In this document: piece after piece, positions 33,178 through 44,740 of the stretch
How positions within the stretch are numbered: the first letter of the stretch is position 1
How the letters are laid out: each line of letters starts with the position of its first letter
DNA from: Neospora caninum Liverpool
Taxonomy: Eukaryota > Apicomplexa > Conoidasida > Eucoccidiorida > Sarcocystidae
Direction: 5' to 3'
DNA: 64,000 bases
NCBI RefSeq assembly: GCF_000208865.1
Contig: NC_018385.1
Location: 372,001 to 436,000, forward strand
Program-made: the position numbers and the translations under genes
Notes under the pieces: generated by a model
Databases searched by the model: none
What the model was told of the DNA's origin: nothing
The model's input: the letters and a program-made list of their open reading frames with translations, nothing else

Positions 33178-36100
33178 CGCATGTGCACCCGTCACCCTAT
33201 ACATATATATATCTTCAAACAAGTGTGCCTCAACAGGTACGTAAAAAGGTAATATGTGTATGTTAGACCGATACATCTGCAGATGCATGAGATATAGATG
33301 TACATGGAGATTCCTCCATAAATACAGATAGATACGGTCTCTGACAGAGCCGTTTGGGCGTGTTCTGTTTGTGCGTTCCTCCTTCGCTGACCTGCGGTGA
33401 GGATCGCGCAGAAGATTCGAGCGGCGAACATGGCCCAGTCGTCTTCGCTGCGCTGCCACTCCATCCACGGCAGGAAACTGTCGATGATGCCTGCGTCTTC
33501 GTTGAACAGATTAGGTAGGAGCCAGAACTGGAAGCCGAAGAACCAGAAGAAGACGAAGAGAACCAGACGGACGAAGACCAGCACGAGCTGCGGAAAGAAG
33601 AAACGCATCAGTTTGGCCGAAGCGGTCCAGAACGAACGCAACTGGTCGACGAGTCTCCGAACGCGACACATCGCGAGGCGAGAAAGGGCTGCAGAGACAC
33701 TGGGCCACCCGCGCTGTTTATTTCTCTGGGACACACAGACGAAAACTCGCGGGCAAAGGCAAAGAAAACGGAAACAGACGCCCCAAACCCGACAGTCTTG
33801 CCGACAGGCATGTCGAGAGCAGTTTGTGGGGGTGGAGAAAACGGTTTTTACAAAAGGGGAGGTGTGAAAGCTGCGGAGCTTGCTCGATCAGTCAGTGCGA
33901 CAGAAACGAACCAGCTGCGGCTGCGTCCACGACTGCACAGCTGCCTGCGCGTTGTCTTTTGCGTTGCAGGCGTTTCGAGGCTTTTTCCAGAATTCCGTCT
34001 TACGATGAGAGTCAGCAGAACGACGGACAGGTACCAGACGGCGACCTTCAGCTTTAGCGGCCACGCAGGGAACATGCAGACGCACTGAAAAGCAAAAACG
34101 GAGGACTCGGAAAAAGACGTCTTTTCCAACGCGGGGAGACGTGGCGCCAAGATTCCACGGACACTGAGCCCGCGCAAGAGTCGTCTAGAAGCTGGAGAAG
34201 CGAGGCGTGCCCCGAAGAGAAACAGGCGAGCAAGGCAAGACCGCCCTGCTGGGTGGCTGTCCAACAGACAGACACGGCGAAGGTTTCTTCCCACGAAACC
34301 CCGAGATCGGGATTGCGTTTTGATTGCGTGTCGTCGCTTTGCTCTCAGAGCGCCCCTTTTCCGGTTTTTTCCCCACCCTCTCGCGTGTCGCATACCAGAA
34401 CGGCGGCAATGATGCAAAAGAGAATGAAGTGCTGCCAGGACTTCGAGCCTTCGTAAACGACGACGTAGAATGCCTGGGGATCGAAGTTCTGCTTGGGCGT
34501 CATGGCGAGGCGCTTTGGCCACTTGGGGCGTTTGACTGCGAAAACGCCACAATTCATTTTTAAAGGCCGGAGTCGACGTGGGAAACACGCAGGGGCAAGA
34601 TGTGCACGCAGCAAGTGCCTTCCCGGCGCGCCGAAAGACAGGGAACGACGCACCTCACTGGACAGCCTGTCTGCCTACACTCCGAACGCTCCGGATGATC
34701 GCCGTTTCCCTCTGTCGGTGAACCTAGGATCCGTCTGTCGACCGATCCTGGACCGTTCGCCTCTTCATTCCACGTGTCTCCGCGCGCATATGCATATGCG
34801 TGCACCCAGATACCTCCAGAAATACATGAATATTTGTGCGTGCGTGTGCGGAGGGGGACCAAGGTGCGTGGGGCAACATTGCGCAGCGAACCCTTCTCTT
34901 GCTCCGTCTCCCCGTGAAGCGAAAAGGGGTGACGGGTGTTTCTTTCGCGTGGAACCTGCTTCTGCGTCACGGAGCCCCGACACTTACAACGTCCTTCCTC
35001 GTCCTGCTCAATGACGCCGTCGATCTGCAGAACGCACCAGCATCGACTGCATGCAGGCCCCCATCCACCGCGCGCATTCGCATGCACTACACAGACGTTT
35101 CCGCACTACACGGGCACACGCGAACTATATACGGACGTATGCTTGATACCGAGCGATCGAGATCACGCGTGACACACGCCTAATACCTAGGTCTATGCCG
35201 CATCCTTCTGTCAGCGGACCCCGACGATGGATAAGGAGGCGATTGGATGGACGCGCTCCAAAAAACGCGCCCAGAAGGTGGATCGAGAGGCAGGGCTCTG
35301 GGGAGTTGCACATGTAGAAAACGCGAGGAATCGAGAGAAGACCCGGCAGGCGCGCACAGGGACGCCGGACTCGTGCCACACACGTGCATGCAGATCCGCG
35401 GTGTATGTCCAGCGGCACGTGTCCTTGGCTCCCGCTGTCCGTTCCCCCGCGGGTTGTGTCTCGTCGAAGAACCGTTCCAGCTTTTGCGGTTCGTCTCGGC
35501 CGGACGCGTACCGGTTTGTACTGCGCTCTGTACATGAATCCGAAGCGAATCAGTTTGTCGCAAAACTCGACAACCTCGGCCTCCGTCGTCAGCAACTGGC
35601 CGTCCAGAGCGTCTGCATGCTTCTTCTGCAGCATTTCGCGGTTGTCCATCATCCACGCAAACAGGTCTTCGCCTCGGCAGTAAAAAACCGCTCGCTTCCC
35701 CACCTAGAACGACAAGGGACACAGGGCAACAGCGGAGGCCTGCCTTGGGCGCCGCGCCACGGAAAACCTCGTTGTCCATCCCCCCACTATGACGGACGCC
35801 CGAAGGAGAGCTCTGGTGTGCCGACCAGAGCCGCACGTGGTTTTTCGAGGGCACTGCAGCGAACCAAACGTAGAGGTAGACTTAGACTCGGAGCACGCCA
35901 GTAAAAAGCAAAGTGTGCCCGGAAAAGAGGCAAGTCTCCAGTGAGTGTCGTCACAACCAGGCCAACACAGGGGACCCTTGTGTGGCAGTACACCCAACTG
36001 AACCTCTTGCAGTAATGTAACAAAGATAATCGGGTAATCTGGGATCCTTGGACGCACACAACGACAGCCGCGCCCCGCAACAACACGCGGGCACACAGGC

Positions 36101-36695
36101 AAGAGAGAACAGAGTCACGGAGAGACAAAATAAGGGAGGCGCACAGAGACGAGCGCAGCGCCTGAACGCATGAGCGGCACGCAGGTTGAGGGAAATACGG
36201 CCATGAAACGAAAAAGAAAGCGAAAGCAGAGAGCCAGGAACCGCGAAGAAAAATGGCAGCACAGAAAGAGAGGAGACCTTTTCTCTCGCGAGGTCTCTCT
36301 TCCCTCGCTGGTACTCTCGCCTGCTTTTCGTGTGTAGGTACACACCTCTGCAGCGGTCTTGAAGCGAATCGTGCAGTTCAGAATGATGTCCATCACCCGA
36401 GCCAGCGGCTCGTTCCAGTGTTGCTGAAAAGACAGCGGAGAGCACAGGCGCTGCCGCCAATGAGAGAACTGCGAAGAATGAGCGCGCGTGGAAAGAAGCA
36501 AACACGAGAAGGCAGAGCTCGACACGCAGCATCTGATTCCCCTCAACAGCCCCTTCGAGTCTCGTTGCGGTCTCGGGCGCCAGTTGGTGCGTTCGCTCTC
36601 TCTCGATCTGTCTCTCTCGATCTCTTTCTCTCCTTTCACCGCAGGCCAATCCTTCCTTTCTTCTGCTCGCTCACCTGGGGAGTTGGCGACCTCAT
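31070..36695 (-). CDS. SEC62: SEC62, ER translocon subunit, with Cys-rich C-terminal module
   Basis: Eleven minus-strand exons: 36695-36675, 36423-36346, 35703-35512, 35024-34988, 34535-34396, 34084-34004, 33587-33392, 32880-32773, 32224-32117, 31575-31481 and 31186-31070, giving 390 residues in continuous phase. The N-terminal cytosolic domain (residues about 8-130) has the SEC62 pattern VGKRAVFYCRGEDLFAWMMD and LIRFGFMYRAQYKP. Two membrane segments lie at about 143-162 and 170-205, followed by the family hallmark FWLLPNLFNEDAG. SEC62 works with SEC61 and SEC63 in post-translational import into the ER, with both termini in the cytosol. After a Glu-rich linker (about residues 300-325) the last two exons encode a module with three CX3C motifs (CLKPC, CLVKC, CFPKC) and a tail ending KRKKKRH. 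That module is not part of the SEC62 family as I know it. If the exon at 32224 is not spliced at 32117 it reads on to a stop at 32037 and would lack the module, so two isoforms are possible. Confidence 0.92.
33136..33172. repeat. TA microsatellite in a SEC62 intron
   Basis: Alternating T and A over 37 bases, inside the intron between the SEC62 exons ending at 33392 and starting at 32880. Confidence 0.95.
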
Positions 36696-38100
36696 TTTCG
36701 ACAGGAAAGCGAGAAGTGTTGAAACGTGGTTCTTTTCTCCCGTCCCGCACACGCGAATCCTCGGAATGCGGCGAGCACCCGAACTCTCCGGCCAGCCGTC
36801 GGCTGTCCGTGCGCCTTGGTCGGTTCGGTGTCTTCTCTCAAAAGGCGTTCGGAGGTCCACGGGCCCTCCAGTCGTTCTCTTCGTTTCGTCTGTTCCCCCT
36901 CTCGTGTTTTCTGCTCGTGGCGTGTGTGGCTCTCTGTGGCAGACTCGCGTGTGTCTCCGGTGGCGTTTGAGAAAGAGGGAGGCGAACACGCGGAAAGATG
37001 GGAAGCAGAAACGGTGGGCGCGAAGCTCCGACGCGGCGGGCGTCGGTGAGGTTTGTGGAAACGTGCCGAGCGCTGCCGGCCTTCAGGGGGACTCCGGAAA
37101 CTACGAGGTCGAGAGGGCCGGGGAGAGGCGGGGGGAAACGGAATAAGCGGCAGACACCAGAAACACCAGAAGACACGGGGAACGAAGAGCGAGAAACCGC
37201 CGGAGAGGAGTTAGAGATGCGTTCAGCTGGAGTTCGGTGGCCCTCTGTCCACGGCCGTCCCCAGAAGAACGGGGATCGCAGAGAAACGGCTATTCCGAAC
37301 GAGACAAAAAGACAAGAAACGGTTCAGTTGGGAAGTCGCCGAAGGACAACCTGAGGCGGCGGATCCCCGGGAAGGAGAGACGGGAAAACGCAAGTGGAGG
37401 GTGGAAGGCGCGCGCTGCGAGAAAAATCCGGAGAACTTTGCGGAAATACGCAAGAAAAAGGCCGCGCAGGAACGCGAAACACACAGAAAAACGTCCACGG
37501 AAACGCAGAGGCAGCGAAACAGCCGTCAGATGTCTGAAAGCAGAGGAAATTCAGACCGCTGCGCACAGTCTCTCTCTCTCGCTCTCCTAGCTCCAACCGC
37601 ACAGACCGCTGCCACGCCGCGACGCTTTTTTGTCGATTTTTGCGGCTTGCGACTCGTGTCCCGTCTCGCGCTCAGCAAGCGCGTTGCGATGTTTTCGACA
37701 CATGCGTCAAAACTTTCCCATTGCAAGAGTCACACAGAGCCTCTGGAATATCGCACACGGATGTCGTCGACTCCTTGCGTGCAGAACCTCCCGCGACCGT
37801 CGTTTTCGTCCAGCGGACAAGTGAGCAGTGCAGAGGGACACACGCCGCGCTCTTTTGTGCTGGAATGCGGTGTCCCTTACCCGGTTTTTTCCTCTCTTCC
37901 TCTGCTGTTTGACACGAAATACGAAAGCCACAGAGTTGTTGGCATGGAAGAACGTTCGCGGCTGCAAGTGGAAATTTTGTCTGCTTAACACCCGATACTT
38001 TTTGCACTGTTTGCCGCCGGCTAAACGCGAAGAACAAACGCGAAGGTACAGAAAAGGAGATCAACAGCGAAAGCCTCTTACTAGGTCGATGCTGGCACAG

Positions 38101-38153
38101 AGATGCGAAAGTTAAGGTAGCAGGTAGCAGAGGGATTAGAAATCCCAGTAGTC
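38101..38153 (+). pseudogene. Probable organellar SSU rRNA fragment
   Basis: The plus strand reads GATGCGAAAGTTAAGGTAGC, then after nine bases GGGATTAGAAATCCCAGTAG followed by TC. This follows the order GGTGCGAAAGC, GAGCA, GGATTAGATACCCTGGTAGTC of the small-subunit rRNA around the conserved 790 loop. It is short and isolated, so it would be an inserted organelle scrap. Mitochondrial origin is likelier given the other two inserts in the window, but plastid origin cannot be excluded. Confidence 0.6.
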
Positions 38154-38580
38154 ACCACAGGGTCACCCAGCTCCATGCGCACACACCCGCACACAATGTT
38201 GATCAAGCTACGCGTAACAGGGGTGACACATTTATCGTTTTCCATCTCGTGCACTGTGTGCATGACTCCGGGGACGAAAAGAAGAAAGGCTGAGTGAAGA
38301 TCTGAGGCTCCGCCTCTCGCAGTACAATGGTCGCGGAACCGTCTACGGTTTCGTAACAGTAAGGCAGGGAAGAGAGCCAGAAGGATCGCGAAAGGGAAAG
38401 CAGGAACCGAGGACAGGGGCCGCAGAAACAGAGGACGCGACGCTTTCTTGGGCGCTATCGCCTTCCGCAAACTTCTGACAAGTTTACGTCCTGTTTGTCC
38501 TTGACATCTCGATGCGGTTATGCATCCTTCATGAGCAGAATACACAACAGGGTTTGCTACAGATTCGTTCCTCTTTGGCA

Positions 38581-38617
38581 AAAACATTCAAGATCTAAAC
38601 CAGTAGTCCACCTCGTA
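38581..38617 (+). repeat. Dispersed short repeat, copy 2 of 3
   Basis: Contains AACATTCAAGATCTAAACCA followed by GTAGTCCACCTCG. It matches copies at 11926 and 38729 over about 35 bases with a handful of differences. Confidence 0.75.
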
Positions 38618-38728
38618 TGCATTTAAATTTAGAGCACACCGAAAAATGGCAACATGTGTCCGGAATAGACTCATGGAAATACTGAGTGTTCTCGCAACCA
38701 TGTTAACGCAGGAGAACTTGGATCCTGT

Positions 38729-38769
38729 AAACAAAGACATTTAAGATCTAAACCAGCAGTCCACCTCGC
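38729..38769 (+). repeat. Dispersed short repeat, copy 3 of 3
   Basis: Contains GACATTTAAGATCTAAACCA followed by GCAGTCCACCTCG. It lies about 155 bases after copy 2 in the same orientation. Confidence 0.75.
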
Positions 38770-40150
38770 AGTCTATACTCCCCAAAAAAGGCCTTTAAAT
38801 CAAACTCCCGAAGAAACGCCTGTAAAGCCGCGAGAATGAGGCGAGAAACAAGACGACTGCAAGCAATCGTTCCTGTCGCCTAACCTGACTCACCCGGCCC
38901 CCCCCCTCCCCACTAGTTTTGTTCTTCTCCGTGTGTTCCTCTGATCGCCCTCTGCCGCCGCACACGCTCTGTTCGGTCTCTCCTTTGAGGTGTTTGGGCG
39001 TGCTCACGCAAACGTCAAAAGCATCTCGTTGGTTCTGCGTTTCCTCTGAGGACGTCTCTCGTGTCTCGTGCTCGTCCTGCGATAGCTGCTCAAGGTCCCG
39101 TTCTTCGCGTTCGATTGCTGCATCGTGTCTTGCTTCCCCGATTTAGTAAGAGCACCCTGTGAAGCTTTTCTCTCCAGTTGGCAAACGGAATGTGGACAGG
39201 ATGGCCCAAGCGTGCGGAAAGCCGTAGACGTATTGAGATACCAAGGCATCCCTGAATCCACAATTTGAGGCGTGCACCTGGCGTGTCTTGTCGGCTGTTC
39301 TTCAAGACCATGGGGATGTTCTTCTCAGGCAGCCGTCGATTCCTTCCGTAAAACTGCCTCCAGTGCAGCTCCACGCCTCGAGTTCAACAGCGCTACACCT
39401 GTGTTGCATCTATTTTATAGAAACGCTCCACTCTTTGTCGGCACAAGGCATTGGGCCGGCAGGATCCCCTTCTTGCTTTCGTCTGCCATAAAAAGAGCAC
39501 GTCTGCCGTTTGGCTACAGCAACAGGTGGCGTTTGACTGAAATCGAGTGGGTCAAAGAAACGGTGGTTCTCCGTGAAAACGAATTCTCTTTTTCTGTCAC
39601 ACACCGGGCGTACGCCGGTGCACACTCCTCCGGAGGAGTGACCACGGCGCTCCGAGCTCCGATGTTGCAAAAACAGAGACTCCCTTGTCCGTGTTGCTGC
39701 CTCAGCTTCCCTCACCGGCGCAAAGGCATCTATATCTCGTTAGCAGCTGGAGGAAACCTCACGCATGCGCGACTGTGTGACCTGTGTCCTGACGCTCGTG
39801 AGGGTCGTGTCGCACAGAGGCAACAGCCTCCTGCCGCTCCCATCAGCGAACCGGGGAAACGAATCATCCAATGCCACATTCAGTGAAAGCCGAAGCTGTG
39901 TTCTCCCTTTCTCAGCCAAAATGTTTATCAGTGCTAGGCGAGCGAGTTGAAAGTCCGGGCCCCGAAGAATGCGCGCTGCATTCGTGGTACAGTGCATTTC
40001 TTCTGCATGTACCCACGGATGCCGTACTCAAACCTGGTACGCGTCTCCTTGCCAACCGCACGCCTCGGGAAACATCCCAGATTTTTCAGAAGCAACCCAT
40101 CGGAAGAAAAAGCAAGGATGCGTCACACGAGTACGAAACGCGGGCACGTT

Positions 40151-41414
40151 TTAGACAAGGATTCCGGTACTGCCGGCAGACTTCTCTTTGCCTTCGCCCG
40201 CTCCTTTCGAAGCGGCGGCTCCATCTTTGCCAGTCGGTGGTGCCGATTGGCCTGTAAGTTGAAGGTACTTTCGTGTGTAGAGGGAGTGCGTCGCCAGCAA
40301 AGTTTCCAAGTTCTTCTCCAACAGCTCCAGAGTTGCGTCGACCTGTTTTTCAAAACGCATGCAACAAGCGCGGACATTACTTCCCATTGCCTGCTGCACG
40401 TGACGAAGGGGGAAACCCCGTGCTTACGCTCCGCCCTAAGCTCGAGTATCCGTGGTTTTTTCACCGCTCCAGAACCGTTACTCTTCTCGCTTACGAATCG
40501 ACATGCAAATGAATACGCATTTGATACATATACCCGTGGAGGCGCTGAAGGACCATATACATACATATACTATGGCGAAGCGATCATTTTTTACAGTCTC
40601 TTGGTGGGTTTTCACGTACCACTTTGTTGAGGCTCATCCTTCAGATTTGCAGGAAAATGAATCAACTCCTTTCTACCAAAAAGACTCACCTTCTGCTTGT
40701 GTTCCTCCAGCGCCGGTTTGACCTCTCCGACTGTGCGCTGGACGAGAACGCCGCCGACCATCCGGTAGCACCGACGGTCAGCATTCACCTTTGCAAAGGC
40801 GTCCAGTACCAACCTGAGAGGCACCATCCCCACCGAACCGCATGCACACGGGAGATTAGCTTCGATTTCCGGATGCGAACACTCAGGGAAGGGTTTGGCC
40901 TTGGCCGTTTTCGCGTTTTGAATCATGGCCCGGTCTCACCAAGTCTTTCCGCCGATCAAAAAGGGTAGAAGTCGCAGGTTTTCGCGTGCGGCAGGACTCT
41001 AGAAATGGAGAGACAACGAACGCGTCGAGAAAACAGGCTCTGCGTGTGTTGGGTGCGGAAACAGACGCAAATGCAATCCCAGCCGGTCACCCGCACTGGG
41101 GTAGGGGATAGGGGAATCTGGACTTGCAGCAGCCACAGCACGGTTCGCTTATATTTGCCCCGTCGCAGGTTTGCCGCTGATCGCCCTGCAGCTTACCGGT
41201 GTTCCGAGGCGTCTTGTTGTAGATCTTGAATTTTACTGACGAGCAGAACCTTCTCCCTTTCAACACGGTGGAGCGCCTGCTGGAGCTCAGGAACTGTCCA
41301 TTCTTTGTTGCCCAACTGTGCGAGGCCTCCCTCGCCTGCGCTGTCCTCGCGCTTTTGGTCGGATGGTTTGTCCCCTGATGAGGAGGAAGCGGAAGAAGAT
41401 GCAGAGAGCGCCAT
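40151..41414 (-). CDS. PFDN2: Prefoldin subunit 2
   Basis: Three exons: 41414-41197, 40813-40690 and 40342-40151, joined in phase to give 177 residues. The N-terminal 40 residues are Ser/Asp-rich and not conserved. The prefoldin beta-type fold follows: a first helix (ELQQALHRVEREKVLLVSKI), then the diagnostic core CYRMVGGVLVQRTVGEVKPA, which is nearly identical to the KCYRMVGGVLVERTVKEVLP core of animal PFDN2, then the second coiled-coil helix (LELLEKNLETLLATHSLYTR). The end SAGSTGILV matches the short conserved tail SAGVLV of the family. Prefoldin is a cytosolic six-subunit chaperone that passes unfolded actin and tubulin to the CCT chaperonin. Splice sites are good (CG|GTAAGC, CTCAG|G, AAG|GTGAGT, AACAG|GTC). 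The gene shares strand with SEC62 but lies 3.4 kb from it. Confidence 0.96.
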
Positions 41415-44400
41415 CGTTGAACGACAGGGCGGCCCTAGAGGTGTTCCTTATTGCGGGCGACCGAGGGGGAGATGGTAGAAACTGGGGGAAGAGTCAGAAT
41501 TTACCGCGGTTGTCTTGCGAGCAGGCGTTTGCGAACTCTCAGGTCCGGTGCCGGACACCTCCCGTTCCGCTTGTCTTTGCACTGCCGCCACGAGAGGACA
41601 CCCGATCCGTCCCGGAGGGCTCTGCTGGAGAGACACGGAAGATTTGGTTAGCACGCAGAGTGCATCAGTCGCCTTCCCCCGAATAATTTGGAAGGAAGGG
41701 CTGACTGGAGCAACGAAAAGCACGGAATGAGATGTGAAAAGATAGAACAAAACCGGAATCTATCTTTTCTTAGGTCCCCCCGACGCCGCAAGGCGGTAGC
41801 ATGAAAACAGTCAAGGCAGCGTTGAACGGAATCTCCTTGCCGAAATGCGTAACACAGATGCACAAAAGTCATTCAGTGTCACGCTCAAGAAACAGTTCAG
41901 AAAGACTTATTTCGCTGAGGAAATTGTATGCCGTGGCCCACGAAGTGCAGTCCGGTTTGTACCGCGCTTTGGGTCCGTGGGAGACTGGAGAGGAAGCGCA
42001 ACGCAGGGAAACAATAAACTCGAGAAGACACAGAGCTCGTCTGTCTCACGCCTAGGCACGGGGAGAATGAGGTGCGAGTCCCTGCCAAGATTCGGGGGAA
42101 GAGTCTGAAGGATTACTGAGGGCAACAGAGGGACAACGGGGACGGTGGCTGCGTGTGGTGAAGACAGAGACTTCGATGCGGAGAGAACCAGATAGAAACA
42201 GACTTCCGCCACAAACATTAACGAGGTGGTGGCGCAGGGAGAATAAATTGAAGGAAAGAAACCGGCAGCGAAAAACGGCAGAATTGAAGTGTACCCAAAC
42301 CGTCCAACCGCGCGGCTGTCGCAAAGAGACTTAAGCACAGGTAGCAACCGAGCACGTCAGAAGCATGCAGACAGAGCTGCAAGAATCCCTCAGTCACCTA
42401 GATGACCTAGCGAAAAAGAAAAAGTACAAAACGGGGAGAACGGACGGTACAGATCCAGTATTTTCTGCGACACACAGCAGCTGCCAGTGCGAGATGGTGT
42501 GACAGGGTGCCGCATGCACGAAAGAGAGTTGGTCGAAGGGGCTGAAGGGTGGACGATGGAGAAAAACAGGGAACGAGCGAGTCGAGAGCGGTATCAGATT
42601 TGGCACGAACATGGTGAACGCCTCCATTTGGAGATCAAGCGAGGCCGCAGGTCTCCTGTGAATATCTACACACGCCAGGGAAAAAGTACGGGATACGTTT
42701 CCTCTTGAAAACACAAAGGAAGACCTCGAGGGTGTGCAGTGACAAACAGAACTGGAGGGAACCCCATTCCAAGGAGAGCAGTTCCGATAAGTTTCGAAGA
42801 ACTTCCAGGGTAACCAACTCAGCGAGTAGCAGAGTACGGAGCGAAATATACGGAGGGATTCGTGGGAGAAAAACAACTGTGTTGCGGTACGCGCCTGTCC
42901 ATGGCTGTTGGAGACGAAACGCACACTGGGCATTCCGACAGGCGGCGCTGTCCCGAGAGAACACGTTCCATTTCAGACTCAACGAACGATTGTGATTCAA
43001 CCACTGTCTTCCACTATCGTGGAGACAGATGACAAGCGTCACCGAAAAGCCTGATCCGTCATTTCTGTAACAGAAGAGGAATGAGATCGCCCTCAATGGA
43101 CAAGCGATTCGCCGGAAAACCCAGGGAATCAATGCATTCAGTTCAGCAAAACACAAGCTGTCTTTCACACAAAGGTCGGTGAAGTTCCGCGGAAAGGCCA
43201 GTCTCTGCTGTAGGTGTTGCTCCATCGTCGTCGATCTGTGGGCGGAAGTTTCGGCTGCAGCAAAGCAAGTATTGGCATCACATCAAGAGTTTTCAACGTT
43301 CCTAAGACAAGTACATCCGCCTGGACAAGATTCTTCAGGATAGCAGAACGTGAATGTCCATCGGTCCTGACTCCATATCACCCTGCTTCGGCTGCTTGGT
43401 CGCTCGCTAATTCTGGTTTGCCGCATCAAATCATACACTGGAAGAAACGAGTCTCCGATCACCGAGCAGACTATGCTCTTTCCTCGATCTTTGGGGGTCT
43501 GTTCACACGTAACTTTTCTGGTCTGATCCTAAGTACGCAGTGAGCTAACTAGATACCAGGAACATAGCAAGCCCAGAAGCATTACGGGAGAAAACGAAGA
43601 ATACACAAGACGGAGTGGTCGGCCTCCCTCAGAGGGTTTCCAGATCGACCTTGACTCTCGGACACCTAACCCCAACCCTAAACTTCCTAGCACATTCTGC
43701 GCAATGAACCTTGATCGACGCCTTGAAGGGCGGTAGGTCTGAGATCTTCGTAAAATGGACCCGGAACAAAGTGTGGCGGTGCTGCTTTCTTCCGCGCACT
43801 GGCGTTCACTTCAATCCGCCTCCGGGTCCATCCCGATCACATGCTCATTTGATGCAAAATATACGGCACGCGCAAGGAAAGTAGAACCTGCGGTGCACGT
43901 ACACAGAGAAGACGATATGCTGCACTCAGCGTGCAACTCGGAAAGAGCGGATCACGACTCCCCCACATTCGAATCACCTGCTGTAAAGGCGCTTCTCTCC
44001 CTGCGCATAGTTCCCCGGTTTTGCCGTCCCAGTGGATTCTTGGAGAGTTGCTGGTCTCCGTTGATAATGGCATTGCGAAACCTGGGGAGAGCTCCACGTG
44101 CCGGTCCCTTTTGGACTGACGGTTGTCCCGTACCACCGAAAAGCAGGGACCTATACGACAGTCTTGCACGTCGTGTACGTCCCGGGCAAAAACCGTAGAT
44201 GCGCAGATGCCATTCGTTGCGATTCACGCATAGTTTCGAGCAGGATGCTGCTAAAAGATCGCTCCCACTACACGAGATCCTCGATGTCGGTGGAGCGATC
44301 GAACCACGCGCCCACTCAGGAGACCGCCCCGACGTTTGAGCATCTCCTTCTCACCACAAGAACTACATCGAAAGCGTGTTTCCCCTGCATACGAAGGTTC

Positions 44401-44740
44401 TTCCAAGGTGGCTGAAAACGACAGATTCCTCTTTGGGGCGGCCTTTCGCCTGCGGGTGCTGCGCTATGGCCAGAGCTGCCACAGTTTTGCTCGATATAAC
44501 CTGTGGCGCGGCAAACTGCTCTGCATGATGCGAAAGGACTCAGAATGGCCGCAGAGAACCCGTTCAGTGGAAAGCCTTGACCACACAGAAGAAGGCAACG
44601 GCCTTCATCCCTCCCGCTGTTGTTGCCGCGCGCGAATGTGCCGCCCGCGTGGTTAAGATGGAGCGAGAGGCAACAGCGATACTGATTGTTGTCTTACCAG
44701 AATGTGTTTCTGTCCTGTGTGACGGTCTACGTCACTCAAA
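41415..44740. other. Gene-poor stretch with retroelement-like scraps
   Basis: No splice-supported gene found. Around 44098-44200 the plus strand encodes GTYTTVLHVVYVPGKNRRCA, which resembles the YVPG motif of retrotransposon polyproteins, but the frame is closed on both sides. A run of telomere-like units lies at 43665-43683. A minus-strand open frame at about 42635-43225 has no recognisable features. The promoter of prefoldin 2 should lie just above 41414. Confidence 0.45.

Larger units (their letters stand above)
36696..40150. other. Intergenic stretch upstream of SEC62
   Basis: No exon chain is convincing on either strand. The open frame on the plus strand at about 39272-39886 has no splice partners or known motif. 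The stretch holds two copies of the dispersed GATCTAAACCAG repeat and a probable organellar small-subunit rRNA scrap. The SEC62 promoter should lie just above 36695, and the 3' end of prefoldin 2 lies just below 40151. Confidence 0.5.

Noticed and set aside
40501..40630. Hydrophobic stretch EAIIFYSLLVGFHVPL, reminiscent of a mitochondrial membrane protein
   Set aside because: It lies in a prefoldin 2 intron, is short, and shows no cytochrome b or cox3 signature residues.
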